This document shows positions 7,771 through 16,641 of a DNA stretch of 64,000 nucleotides, piece after piece. The notes under the pieces were generated by a model that saw nothing but the letters and a program-made list of their open reading frames with translations, ran no database searches and was not told where the DNA came from. Source of the stretch: a bacterium (GTDB lineage: Bacteria > Electryoneota > RPQS01); assembly GCA_016702305.1 (NCBI GenBank), contig JADJEH010000002.1:558001-622000 (forward strand), written 5' to 3'. The position numbers were made by a program, and so were the translations under genes. Position 1 is the stretch's first letter, and each line of letters opens with the position of its first letter.

Positions 7771-8850
7771 GTGGCGGTGGCAACGGCACAGTTTCTAAAT
7801 ATCTTTGATTTGCTTCGGTTTGCCGTGGACCAGGGTGCATCGGACTTGCACCTGTCAAGCGGTTCCGTTCCGATGATCCGCGTGCACGGCCGCATGCGGA
7901 AGCTCAACCTGCCGCGGATGGAACATGCCGTGCTGGAGAACATCGTCCAGCAGGTGTTGACCCGCGAGCAGCTCGAGCGCTTCATTGAGATGAAGGAGAT
8001 TGACTTTTCGGCAAAGCTCGAAGACATTGCGCGTTTCCGTGTCAACGTCTTTCAGCAGATCAACGGTTACGGCGCGGTGTTCCGCACGATTCCTTCGGAA
8101 ATCCGGTCCTTTGAGGAGCTGGGTCTGCCGGAGGTGATGCGCGACCTTGCGGACCGTGACCGTGGCTTGGTGCTCTTGACCGGTCCGACGGGTTCCGGCA
8201 AGACGACCACGTTGGCCACGATGGTGGACTGGATTAATGAGTATAAAGAGCTGCACATCATCACGATCGAAGACCCGGTCGAGTTCTTCCACGATTCGAA
8301 GAACTGCATGATGAACCAGCGCGAGTTGGGGGCGAACACGCACAGCTTCGCCAACGCCTTGCGCGCCGCCTTACGTGAAGACCCGGACGTGATTCTGGTC
8401 GGCGAAATGCGCGACCTTGAGACGATCTCGTTGGCTCTGACAGCCGCTGAGACGGGTCACTTGGTCTTTGCGACCCTGCACACGTCGAGCGCTGCCAAGA
8501 CAATTGACCGTATTATTGACATTTTCCCGGCCGCCCAAAAGACTCAGGTCCGCTCAATGCTGGCCGAGTCGCTGGAAGCCGTGGTGGCACAGAAACTGCT
8601 TCCCAAGAAGGATGGGGCGGGCCGAATAGTGGCATCGGAAATCATGGTCGCCACGACCGCGGTCCGGAACCTGATCCGCGAAGATAAGATTTATCAAATC
8701 CCCTCAGTCATCCAGTCGGGTGGCAAGTCGGGTATGCAAAGCCTCGATCAGGACCTGATGCGCCTTCTGCATAAGGGTCTGATCAGTCGCGAGACCGCTG
8801 CGCACGTGGCCGAGAATCCCAAGTTGTTCGAGGTCAATCTCTCGGAGTAA
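7771..8850 (+). CDS. pilT: Type IV pilus retraction ATPase PilT
   Basis: A hexameric secretion ATPase of 359 residues, typical for PilT, that powers pilus retraction at the inner membrane. The N-terminal domain contains GASDLHLSSG (22-31). The Walker A motif GPTGSGKT is at 138-145, followed by an Asp box, the Walker B region ILVGEMRD and the His box ATLHTSSA. The PilT signature AVRNLIRE appears in the C-terminal domain, which distinguishes it from PilB/GspE; there is also no zinc tetracysteine. Start is GTG at 7771 with GAGGA upstream. Its presence means the locus encodes retractable pili rather than a pure type II secretion machine. Confidence 0.95.
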   Translation: MAVATAQFLNIFDLLRFAVDQGASDLHLSSGSVPMIRVHGRMRKLNLPRMEHAVLENIVQQVLTREQLERFIEMKEIDFSAKLEDIARFRVNVFQQINGYGAVFRTIPSEIRSFEELGLPEVMRDLADRDRGLVLLTGPTGSGKTTTLATMVDWINEYKELHIITIEDPVEFFHDSKNCMMNQRELGANTHSFANALRAALREDPDVILVGEMRDLETISLALTAAETGHLVFATLHTSSAAKTIDRIIDIFPAAQKTQVRSMLAESLEAVVAQKLLPKKDGAGRIVASEIMVATTAVRNLIREDKIYQIPSVIQSGGKSGMQSLDQDLMRLLHKGLISRETAAHVAENPKLFEVNLSE

Positions 8851-8898
8851 TCCGGGGGGTGGTCCTTGGACCACTGGAATCAAACATTGAGGCCACAC

Positions 8899-9408
8899 AT
8901 GAGCAGACGCATTCGCAAATGGGAGCGCGGCGCAGCCGACTTGGTCACGATCGCGGTCGGACTTACGATCGTGGCAATCACGGCGATTGGGACCTCCTAT
9001 TCCCTCCTGTACGGGCGACAAGCCTTAATCCAGCAGGAACACTACAAGACGGCCCTCTATAAGCTGCGTGGCTTCATGGAGGAGCAGGTCGCTCGCTACC
9101 GCTTCTCGGCGTACTACCGCTCCAATTTCAATTGGTGGGGGACGCGCCAGGAAGTGGAAGTTGACCTTGACACGCCCACGGATCGTAACGGCGAAATGCA
9201 AATGACCACGGCTATTCTGTCGCGTGGTGCCATTGCTTTCGAGGATGACTTGTTGACCGGCGAATCGCCGGACTACTTTGTCATCACCGCGCACGCGAAC
9301 TGGCAAGAGCCGGTCGCTGCGGGAATGCTAAGTGCCCAACCGGGGAGCGATACGGAAGGACCGGATCGCGAGATTACCCTGGTGCAGTATTTCAAGATTC
9401 CGGGTTAA
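8899..9408 (+). CDS. Minor pilin-like protein with non-standard prepilin motif
   Basis: A 169-residue protein with one N-terminal hydrophobic helix (about residues 12-33), a predicted coiled segment (residues about 40-60) and a small polar domain. The leader MSRRIRKWERG looks like a prepilin leader, and cleavage after G11 would give AADLVTIAVGL, without the usual Phe at +1 or Glu at +5. Position between pilT and a PilW-like gene, 10 bases before the latter, supports a minor pilin role (PilV-like). I chose ATG at 8899; an upstream TTG at 8866 would add residues before the leader. No wider family was recognised. Confidence 0.65.
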   Translation: MSRRIRKWERGAADLVTIAVGLTIVAITAIGTSYSLLYGRQALIQQEHYKTALYKLRGFMEEQVARYRFSAYYRSNFNWWGTRQEVEVDLDTPTDRNGEMQMTTAILSRGAIAFEDDLLTGESPDYFVITAHANWQEPVAAGMLSAQPGSDTEGPDREITLVQYFKIPG

Positions 9409-9417
9409 GGGGGCAAC

Positions 9418-10263
9418 ATGAAACGACTATCACGACTTCTCGCGCTTTCCGGTTTGACCGGACTGCGGCGTGCGACGGGTTTCACGCTCGTCTCGAATTT
9501 GGTCTCGGTGTTCGTAGGTGCCACGGTGCTGTTGGGCGGATGGGCGGCCTATCGCGATTTTTCCATGCAGTGGCGCGTCTCCAATGCCGAGCGGCAGATG
9601 GACCAGTATGCGCATTCCGCCATGACCGAGATGGTTAATATCCTGCAATGGTCGTGCGGGGCGCATACCCCGAATGTCAGCGGCGTTTCAAATCGCATGA
9701 CGATTGCCATCGGCGACTTCGTCGGTGAGAACGGCGGCCTGTCGAGCACTAACATGAAGACCGGCCACTTCCCCTACTCGACTGACAATTACTTCACGGC
9801 CAGCCGGTTCATCAAGGGCCATTCGATGGATGGCGGGTTCATCAACCTGACCTATCATCAGGATCGCGGCATTCTGATCAACGGCTTGGAACCGGGCTGG
9901 GCCAAGAGTGACAATTTTGTCTGGCGCGGCCGTCCGCTGCGTTCGGGACGGGATGCTCTGGCCGCCTTTGACTCCCGCGACCGCATGCGGGTGACGGATT
10001 TTTCGGTGGACTTCCCGTTGATCTCGGATCCATATGCGGGCTACGAAGGTGACGGTGGTACGACCCTGCGCAGCTCGGTGATTCGGATCAAGATGGTCAT
10101 GCAGTACCGCTATCGGATGGATGATTCGTTCGGTCTGTACGGCGAAGACTACGTTCGTGAGCGCGTCTACGAGACCAGCGTGAACTTCCTGAATCACGCG
10201 TTGGCCATTAACGGCAATCAGTACTTTCAGGAATTCACGGCGACCGGCGCAACGGGCTTCTAA
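9418..10263 (+). CDS. PilW-like minor pilin
   Basis: A 281-residue protein starting with a basic leader that ends RRATG. Processing after G21 would give FTLVSNLVSVFVGATVLLGG, a class III prepilin helix, except that position +5 is Ser rather than Glu. The large C-terminal part matches the size and placement of PilW-type minor pilins, which prime pilus assembly. It directly follows the shorter minor pilin and is followed by a PilX-like gene after about 275 bases. The Glu5 substitution is typical of pilins that sit at the fibre tip (as in GspK), which suggests an initiating subunit. This inference rests on the motif only. Confidence 0.75.
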   Translation: MKRLSRLLALSGLTGLRRATGFTLVSNLVSVFVGATVLLGGWAAYRDFSMQWRVSNAERQMDQYAHSAMTEMVNILQWSCGAHTPNVSGVSNRMTIAIGDFVGENGGLSSTNMKTGHFPYSTDNYFTASRFIKGHSMDGGFINLTYHQDRGILINGLEPGWAKSDNFVWRGRPLRSGRDALAAFDSRDRMRVTDFSVDFPLISDPYAGYEGDGGTTLRSSVIRIKMVMQYRYRMDDSFGLYGEDYVRERVYETSVNFLNHALAINGNQYFQEFTATGATGF

Positions 10264-10323
10264 ACCCGCGTTTTACCGGAATCGCTTGTCGAACGACAGT
10301 ATCTTTTAATCACGTTGGCTTTG

Positions 10324-10355
10324 GGCTGCCGCGCCGCATGCGCGGCGCGGCAGCC
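10324..10355 (+). terminator. 14-bp GC hairpin after the PilW-like gene
   Basis: A perfect 14-bp stem (10324-10337 and 10342-10355) with a 4-base loop ATGC lies 60 bases after the stop codon. There is no strong T-run. It probably ends or attenuates the upstream transcript; the next 185 bases up to the PilX-like start hold no gene that I can support. Confidence 0.6.
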
Positions 10356-10539
10356 ATAGTTTGGTCGTCTGTTGAGCACGCGCTGGGCGCGAGTCGCACG
10401 CTGGGTGGGACGGTTGCTTGGCACAAGGTTTTGCTGTATGGCTTCGACAGGAAGTCAAGCAGCGGGAGCTTTGCCACCATGGGCAGTCGGGCTTTCCGAA
10501 AGGCGAATTAGTCCTTCACAGATCAACAGGGAACGGATC

Positions 10540-12045
10540 ATGAACAGGACCACACACCATCACGCATCTCGCCGCGATCGCGGCTACGTCCTTATTGCCA
10601 TGATGGCGCTGATTGCAGCGCTGTTGGCAACGGGCGGTGCTTTCATGCAATGGGCTTCTGACGAGGCCTTGCAGGGCGAGACGTCGCGGGCCGGTATGCA
10701 GGCGTACTATGTGGCGCAGGCCGGCGTGATTGAAAAAGGTTTGACGTGGTTGTCTTCGCAGCAACAGGGGCTTCTGCCGAGCGGTGAAACGCGCTTGGGC
10801 AACGGCACTGTTCCGGGTATCGGCCGCTACTTTGACGTTCGCGTCTATCCCGTCTTCGGGTCCCGCGACGACAATACGAACTTCAGCTATGACGAGAAGT
10901 TCCGTATTACAGCCTACGGCGAAGTTCCGACGCCATATGACGGGATCGAGGACCGCAAGGTGGTGCGCAAGGCCATTTTGTACGTTCAGGTCCGCAGCTT
11001 CGTGGACTATATGTACCTGACGAACTGGGAAACGTCAGCCACCTTCCCCAACGATGTGATTCGCTTCTTCGGTCGCGACACGTTGTGGGGCCGGACGCAC
11101 TCCAACGATTGGATTGCGACGCAGGGCGACGTCAACGGTTTGCCCGTATTCTACGACATCGTTTCAACGACCAAGCCGAGCTTCCGTCCGGGTTCTCCGA
11201 ATCCTGCGGGCCAATTCCTCGGCGGCCCGCCGCGATTCAACGAACCGCCGGTGCTGTTGCCCGAGCTGGCCGAACCGATTCGCGAGAACGCCGACTATTT
11301 CCTCGAGGCCGAGGGCCACGAGTGGTACTGCTCGATCAATGGAACGCAAGCGACGTTCTATCATTGGCCGGAGGGTACTGAGCTTGACACCAACAATGCG
11401 CAAAGCGTTGTCGTGAACTGCAGCCCGAAGGTTTGCGTGTTTGTGGACGGCAAGATGGAGATGCGCGGCGTATTGAGTGGCCAGGGCTGTCGCCTGACCG
11501 TTGGCTGTTCGGGCGACATTCGCCTGATTGACAACGTGATGATTCAGGGCACGAATATGGTTTCGGGCGCACTACCTCCGAACTGTACGAGCATCTTGGG
11601 CATTGTCAGCGAAGGCTGGATCTGGATCGGCAATACGTGGAAGAACGGCCGCGAAGGTTGTTCGGGTCCCGGTGGCTTGCAGGACCGGTGCCATATTGTG
11701 ATTACGGCGGCGCTCGTTTCTTTGCGCGGCAGCTTCCAGCTTGAGCAAATGAACGACACGTTCGATCCTTACAATAGTCCGATCACGCCCGATGAGCGTG
11801 GCAACATCGTCATGACCGGTTCGATCACGCAATGGCGTCGTGGCTATGTGCACCGTTCTAATCTGGGCGGCACGGGCTACAACAAGGTTTATAAGTACGA
11901 CCAACGATTCCGGACGATGCGTCCGCCGTGCTTCCTCGGTGCGGTAGACGATGAAGGCCGGGTGTTCTTCAACATCGTGCAGTGGGGCCAGGCGGCAGAA
12001 GATGTCGTGGACGTGGCGGCCCAGCGGCGCGTTCGTTACAACTAA
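10540..12045 (+). CDS. Large PilX-like minor pilin with a cysteine-rich C-terminal domain
   Basis: A 501-residue protein. The leader ends RRDRG, and the predicted mature N-terminus is YVLIAMMALIAALLATGG, close to PilX (GFVL type). AYYVAQAGV near residue 55 matches the PilX AEAG segment. The rest is far larger than ordinary PilX (about 170-200 residues). Residues about 265-450 carry at least nine cysteines (NCSPKVC, GQGCRLTVGC, PPNC, GREGC, DRCH, PPC) in a short-repeat, beta-helix-like pattern. This suggests a disulphide-stabilised tip adhesin. Start ATG at 10540 was chosen because it gives a normal leader; the frame extends upstream to 10372. Confidence 0.75.
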   Translation: MNRTTHHHASRRDRGYVLIAMMALIAALLATGGAFMQWASDEALQGETSRAGMQAYYVAQAGVIEKGLTWLSSQQQGLLPSGETRLGNGTVPGIGRYFDVRVYPVFGSRDDNTNFSYDEKFRITAYGEVPTPYDGIEDRKVVRKAILYVQVRSFVDYMYLTNWETSATFPNDVIRFFGRDTLWGRTHSNDWIATQGDVNGLPVFYDIVSTTKPSFRPGSPNPAGQFLGGPPRFNEPPVLLPELAEPIRENADYFLEAEGHEWYCSINGTQATFYHWPEGTELDTNNAQSVVVNCSPKVCVFVDGKMEMRGVLSGQGCRLTVGCSGDIRLIDNVMIQGTNMVSGALPPNCTSILGIVSEGWIWIGNTWKNGREGCSGPGGLQDRCHIVITAALVSLRGSFQLEQMNDTFDPYNSPITPDERGNIVMTGSITQWRRGYVHRSNLGGTGYNKVYKYDQRFRTMRPPCFLGAVDDEGRVFFNIVQWGQAAEDVVDVAAQRRVRYN

Positions 12046-12121
12046 CGGCTTACATGCCGAGTCTGAGGTCCAGTTTGACTGGCGCCCAGATGCAATCCGT
12101 TCCCTCAATATGCGCGGTCGT

Positions 12122-12149
12122 GGTCTGCGGGCATTGCTGCCCGCAGACC
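12122..12149 (+). terminator. 12-bp GC hairpin between the minor pilins and pilM
   Basis: A perfect 12-bp stem (12122-12133 and 12138-12149) with loop TTGC is followed by CGTCCGTTTC. It separates the pilin genes from the pilMNOPQ operon. The remaining bases up to pilM hold no gene. Confidence 0.6.
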
Positions 12150-12255
12150 CGTCCGTTTCACGCCGCGGCCCTTCCTTCCTCCGTTTCTGCCGCAGCTTCG
12201 CCCGACATCTTAGGTGCAGAATTCCGCTTGAAATCCTCTCTGTCTTGGAGTTTTC

Positions 12256-13344
12256 GTGTTAGGTTTTAAGTCAAATGTTCGCGTGGGACTCGATATCGGC
12301 TCGCACGCGATCCAATTGGTCGTGGCCGAAAAACACGGCGACCGCAGCCGTCTCATCGGCGCGTGGTCGCGCGACATCTACACGGCGTCCAATGATCGTT
12401 ATGATCTGGACGGTCCGAAGAAGATGCAAATCGTGCCGATCGTTCTGGACATGTTCCGCGAAGCCGGGGTTCGTCCCAAACGCGTCGCGCATTTGGGCTC
12501 ATGCCTATCGGGCCTGAACATGGCCACCAAGGAGATTCGCTCCTTACAGATGCCCGATGACGAAATGGCCAGTTCACTGACGCAGGAAGGCCGCAAGCAT
12601 CTGCCGCTCGACGGATCAGAGCTTGTAGTGGACTACCAGATTCTCGGGGATGACACACGCGAGGCCGACAAAGTCCGCGTGCTGTTGGCCGTCACGACCA
12701 AGCGCACGCTCGACGCGCACTTGGACGTGCTGCGCGAGCTGGAATTGAAGCCGGGCGTTGTGGACCTCGAACCGCTGGCGTGCGTGAATGCTTACATGGT
12801 CACAGGCGAACTGCCGGACGAAGGCGTGGTCTGCTTCCTGAATATCGGCGCGCGCCGCACGAATCTCGTGATCGTGGGCCGCAAGGATATGTACTTCAGC
12901 CGCGACCTGCCGGTTGCCGGTTGGAGTTTCACGGAGGACTTGATGACGCGTTTGAACGCGACGTTCGCACAGGCGGAGGAGATCAAGCACCGTCAAGGCC
13001 TGACAGCCAAGGACTTGAAGCCGATGGCTGGCACGGAAGGCATGACCGTCGCGTCGAGCCTTGCGCTGTCAGACAAGTCGCCGCTCGACAAACTCTACGA
13101 TGAAATTAATCGCTCGATTCGCTACTACGTCAAAGAGACGGGTCAGAGCGGTATCATGAAGTTCGTTCTGTTCGGTGGTTCGGCGGCGTCGCAGGAACTG
13201 TGCGACTACCTGGCGAACCGTTTCAGCGTTCCCGTGGACGCGCACGATCCGTTTAAGGCACTGGAAGGACACGCGGACGTGCGGAATCGCCCGCAATTCG
13301 CGGCGGCGGTCGGACTGGCCCTGCGCGCGCAGGCCATCTACTAA
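12256..13344 (+). CDS. pilM: Type IV pilus assembly protein PilM (actin-like)
   Basis: A cytoplasmic FtsA/actin-fold protein of 362 residues. RVGLDIGSHAIQLVVAE at the N-terminus is the phosphate-1 nucleotide loop and FVLFGGSA near the C-terminus the adenosine loop. PilM binds the cytoplasmic N-terminal tail of PilN and links the pilus alignment subcomplex to the motor ATPases. Start is GTG at 12256 with GGAG 9 bases upstream. It opens the pilM-N-O-P-Q set, which is in the classical order with short gaps. Confidence 0.92.
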   Translation: MLGFKSNVRVGLDIGSHAIQLVVAEKHGDRSRLIGAWSRDIYTASNDRYDLDGPKKMQIVPIVLDMFREAGVRPKRVAHLGSCLSGLNMATKEIRSLQMPDDEMASSLTQEGRKHLPLDGSELVVDYQILGDDTREADKVRVLLAVTTKRTLDAHLDVLRELELKPGVVDLEPLACVNAYMVTGELPDEGVVCFLNIGARRTNLVIVGRKDMYFSRDLPVAGWSFTEDLMTRLNATFAQAEEIKHRQGLTAKDLKPMAGTEGMTVASSLALSDKSPLDKLYDEINRSIRYYVKETGQSGIMKFVLFGGSAASQELCDYLANRFSVPVDAHDPFKALEGHADVRNRPQFAAAVGLALRAQAIY

Positions 13345-13373
13345 ACAACTGCAGCAAGGCACTGACCAACACG

Positions 13374-14036
13374 ATGGTACGACTTTTTACAATCAATCTG
13401 AACAAGGGCGAAGGCGAACTCGTCCTGCGGCAACGCAAGAAAGAGCGGCGCAGTCTGCTCTTGTTGGGTCTGCTCGGCCTCTTGTTCGCGGTGCTCGGCG
13501 GTATCACGTGGGCGCAGAACGAAGCTGTTGACGACGTGATCAAGTCGCGTCAGGAAAAGCTCGCCCGCATCAAGTTTGAGCTTGACAGTCTGAAACGCGA
13601 GGGCACGAACGTCTCCAAGGACGACGTGATGGCGCTGGCGAATCTCGAGACGGAACGCTTCTTATGGGCGCGCCGTCTGGAGGTTTTGGCCGAAGTGCTG
13701 CCTCCGGGTATGTCGGTCACGGGACTCGAGTTGCAGAACGCCCGCTTCTTCCTGCATTGTATAGCGCAGGTGGATTCTTCCGAGAAGGAATTCGATATCA
13801 TTTCGCGTTTTGTTGATCTGCTCAAGACCACTCCTGATTTTCGTCAGGGGATGTTCGAGATCAAGTTTGACAAGTCATTGCGCAAGGTGGTCGAAGACCA
13901 GGACGTTCTGATGTTCTCGGTCGAGTGCGTGACGCGTGATCCTGAGCGCGGGAAGAAGAAGAAGTCCGGGACGCCGGCTGTGCCGATGCCGGGCAAGGGC
14001 GGGGCCCAGCGTAATCTGCCGAGCGGAGGAGCATAA
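13374..14036 (+). CDS. pilN: Type IV pilus inner-membrane protein PilN
   Basis: A 220-residue protein with one transmembrane helix at about residues 24-42 (RRSLLLLGLLGLLF). It starts MVRLFTINLNKGEG; the INLN segment is the conserved PilM-binding motif. A coiled coil (about 46-70) and a ferredoxin-like periplasmic domain follow. The C-terminal tail is rich in Lys, Pro and Gly. PilN and PilO form the periplasmic heterodimer of the alignment complex. The gene ends one base before pilO starts, and the pilO ribosome binding site GGAGGA lies inside its last codons. Confidence 0.9.
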   Translation: MVRLFTINLNKGEGELVLRQRKKERRSLLLLGLLGLLFAVLGGITWAQNEAVDDVIKSRQEKLARIKFELDSLKREGTNVSKDDVMALANLETERFLWARRLEVLAEVLPPGMSVTGLELQNARFFLHCIAQVDSSEKEFDIISRFVDLLKTTPDFRQGMFEIKFDKSLRKVVEDQDVLMFSVECVTRDPERGKKKKSGTPAVPMPGKGGAQRNLPSGGA

Positions 14037-14037
14037 G

Positions 14038-14592
14038 ATGAGAAAAATTATTGTTGCACTGATTATGCTGCTTGTCGTCGCCGGTGGTTTCTACTACTAC
14101 CTGCAGTTTACGTTCAAGGACAAGCCGACGATCGTGCGCGAACTTGACGAACAGATCAAGGTCGAGAATGAGAAGCTCATTGCCGCGCAGATTATTGCCA
14201 ACGAGCTGAAGCAAGTGACGCGGCTGATCGAGGGTAACCTGGCGCAGTCGCAGCGCGATTCGCTGGCCGAAGACGCCTCGTTGCCGTTCATGAACCAGTT
14301 GACCGATATTTTGCGGAATCATCAGATTGACCTCAAGTTGATCGAACCGGGCCGCCGCAAGAATCTGAACACGTACGTCGCGACGCCGTACACCGTAGAA
14401 GTGCTGACGAGCTACAGGTCGCTCGTGAGTTTCCTGAATGACGTGGAAAAGAGCAACCGTCTGGTGACCGTAGACAAGTTTGAATTGACGAGTCAGGTCA
14501 AGCAGGTGCAGGCTCAAGCGAAACAGGGGCTGACGGACAAGCGCCCCATGATGATCGAGCTGTCCACGTTAACTTTGATCAAGCAGAAATAA
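14038..14592 (+). CDS. pilO: Type IV pilus inner-membrane protein PilO
   Basis: A 184-residue protein with a single N-terminal membrane helix (residues 4-20), a coiled coil (about 30-60) and a small periplasmic domain with the PilO-type YTVEVLTSYRSLVSFLNDVE segment. It is the partner of PilN. I chose ATG at 14038, which has an ideal GGAGGA site, although the frame is open further upstream inside pilN. Sequence is divergent from proteobacterial PilO; the call leans on architecture and gene order. Confidence 0.88.
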   Translation: MRKIIVALIMLLVVAGGFYYYLQFTFKDKPTIVRELDEQIKVENEKLIAAQIIANELKQVTRLIEGNLAQSQRDSLAEDASLPFMNQLTDILRNHQIDLKLIEPGRRKNLNTYVATPYTVEVLTSYRSLVSFLNDVEKSNRLVTVDKFELTSQVKQVQAQAKQGLTDKRPMMIELSTLTLIKQK

Positions 14593-14612
14593 GCCGATAG
14601 GCAGTATACGAT

Positions 14613-15152
14613 ATGAACCAGCGAGTAAGCGTTCTGTGGGGTATTCTGTTGTCGTTGCTGATCGTGACGATGATTTGGATGGGCTGGCAGAACTATAAGA
14701 TTTCGCAGCGCATTGAGGTAATGCGCAACAAGGCCATCGTGCTGGGCACCGATCAGCAGTTGGAAGAAACGGTCAACACGCTGGAGAAGGACCTTAACGA
14801 CCGCATCGCGTATGAGACGAACGTGTCGCTTGACCCGTTCGACCTGACGCGTACGATTCAGTCGAAGGTGTTTCTCGCGAGCCTGGGTCTGCGCGAGACG
14901 GTGGAACAGCGTGGCCGGATGCGACTGTCCTGCACGGTCATGGGCGATTCACCGTCGGGAATCGTCAAGTTCATGGGCCGCAGCCATGTGCTGCGCATTG
15001 GCGACGAACTTAACGGTTTCCGCGTGGCGGCGATTAGCCCGGCGGAAATGGTGTTGAACAAGGGCGGTTCACGGCTGGTGCTGGTCAACGAATCGGCGCC
15101 GGATACGGAGCTGACCGAAGGCCGGACGTCAGTAGACGCGCCGAATTACTGA
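14613..15152 (+). CDS. pilP: PilP/GspC-like alignment protein
   Basis: A 179-residue protein with an N-terminal membrane helix (residues 7-25) and no lipobox, so it is anchored like GspC rather than lipidated like proteobacterial PilP. The C-terminal part (about residues 105-160) carries the homology-region pattern of GspC/PilP, with VKFMGRSHVLRIGDELNG, which binds the N-domain of the secretin. Between pilO and pilQ it fills the PilP position. Family sequence identity is probably low, so the name rests on fold pattern and order. Confidence 0.8.
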   Translation: MNQRVSVLWGILLSLLIVTMIWMGWQNYKISQRIEVMRNKAIVLGTDQQLEETVNTLEKDLNDRIAYETNVSLDPFDLTRTIQSKVFLASLGLRETVEQRGRMRLSCTVMGDSPSGIVKFMGRSHVLRIGDELNGFRVAAISPAEMVLNKGGSRLVLVNESAPDTELTEGRTSVDAPNY

Positions 15153-15216
15153 GCGCGCGCGGAATCGAGACACAAAGAATTTTTAGCAAATATAGCCGAG
15201 ATAAAGGAACAGGCTT

Positions 15217-16641
15217 TTGAAACTGGCAATGCATCTCCGTAATTCTCTCGGGCGGACCGCAGGTTCGTTCGTGTGGCGCGGCGGTATCGTGTTCGTCGCG
15301 CTGCTTTCACTGCTAGTGGCTCAGCCCTCCGCGTATGCCCAGGGCGAAGACGCACTGCAAAAGTTGGTGACCATTGACGCCGACGATGCGTTCTTGCCGT
15401 CCGTGCTGTCCATTTTGGCGGCCGAAAGCGGTTTCAACATCGTAACCGGCCCGCAGGTAAATCAGGAAGAGCGAATTTCGATTCACTTGAAGGACACTCC
15501 CATCGAGCAGGCCATGAACCTTGTGGTTCGCGCGGCGGGGCTGTCTTACGAGATCGTCGGCAAGTCGTTCCTCGTGGCGCCTGCCAAGAATCTGGCGACT
15601 CAGGTCGGTTTGAATTCCTACGTGATAGACCTTCAGTATACGGACGCCGTGTCGGTCAAGGCCATGCTGGAGAATCTGGGCGCGGGAATTTCGATTGACA
15701 GCACGGGTAACAAGCTGCTGATCGTGTCGAGCCCGAAGGTGCTGGCCGACATTCATCGTATCATTGAAGCTGTGGACGTGCCGCCACTTCAGATTGTTCT
15801 CGAATGCCGCATGATCGAAGTGGCCGTGGATAACGAAGAAGTGTTGGGCATGGACTGGAATCGTCTGGCGTCAATCCAGACGGTGATCGCCGAGACTCCG
15901 GTGGACCAGTACGGCAACGCGGTGAACGAAGAAGGCACGCCCTCGCTGACGGGTATTGATCCTTCGGTCCGCGGCCGCCTCCCTGCGCAGATGCCGTTCT
16001 TCCCGCTCGAGACGCGTCGGCTCGGTTACTGGACGAAGCAGGCCACTGCATTCGAAGTTGCGCTGGACATGCTCCTCAAGAGCGGCCGCGCCGAAGTGCT
16101 GGCCAATACGTCCGTGGCGACCTTGAACAACAAAGAAGCCGCGATCCAGGTGGTTGATGAGATTCCCTACATTGCCCGCAGCGGCGGCGTGGGTGGTCAG
16201 GTGCAGATTGATCAAGTGGTGGTCGGCGCGCTTTTGCGCGTCACGCCGAAGATCAACGCCGACGGCTATATCACGACGAGCATCAATCCCGAATTGTCCT
16301 CGATCTTCCAATTCTTGGAATCATCTGATACGCAGTTGCCGTGGGTGAAGCGCCGTACATCGAGCACGACGCTGCGCATCAAGAACGGTGAAACGGTCAT
16401 TATCGGTGGTCTCTTGGGTGTTGAGTCCTCGAAGACCGAGCATCGCTTCCCGTTCCTCGGTGACATTCCGTTTATCGGCAGCCTGTTCCGTCACAAATCA
16501 ACTTCGACGCGCAAGACCGACTTGATTATTCAGGTCACTCCGCACATCATTGGCACCGGCTACACAATGGAGCTGCCGCCGCGCGTGCGTGAAGTCGAAG
16601 AGAAGTTCCTCCCGCAGGAGAGTGGTGAAGGTCAGAAGTAA
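15217..16641 (+). CDS. pilQ: Type IV pilus secretin PilQ
   Basis: The outer-membrane channel of the pilus, 474 residues. A signal peptide ends near AYAQ (residue 41). An STN/N0-like domain follows (TIDADDAFLPSVLSILAAE), then an N1 domain (QYTDAVSVKAMLENLG) and the C-terminal secretin domain with VPWVKRRTSSTTL and NGETVIIGGLL. It is short for PilQ because the AMIN peptidoglycan-binding domains are missing. Start is TTG at 15217 with AAGGA upstream; an ATG at 15229 is an alternative. The 3' end overlaps the next gene, the SLBB export protein, which implies coupled translation. Confidence 0.93.
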   Translation: MKLAMHLRNSLGRTAGSFVWRGGIVFVALLSLLVAQPSAYAQGEDALQKLVTIDADDAFLPSVLSILAAESGFNIVTGPQVNQEERISIHLKDTPIEQAMNLVVRAAGLSYEIVGKSFLVAPAKNLATQVGLNSYVIDLQYTDAVSVKAMLENLGAGISIDSTGNKLLIVSSPKVLADIHRIIEAVDVPPLQIVLECRMIEVAVDNEEVLGMDWNRLASIQTVIAETPVDQYGNAVNEEGTPSLTGIDPSVRGRLPAQMPFFPLETRRLGYWTKQATAFEVALDMLLKSGRAEVLANTSVATLNNKEAAIQVVDEIPYIARSGGVGGQVQIDQVVVGALLRVTPKINADGYITTSINPELSSIFQFLESSDTQLPWVKRRTSSTTLRIKNGETVIIGGLLGVESSKTEHRFPFLGDIPFIGSLFRHKSTSTRKTDLIIQVTPHIIGTGYTMELPPRVREVEEKFLPQESGEGQK

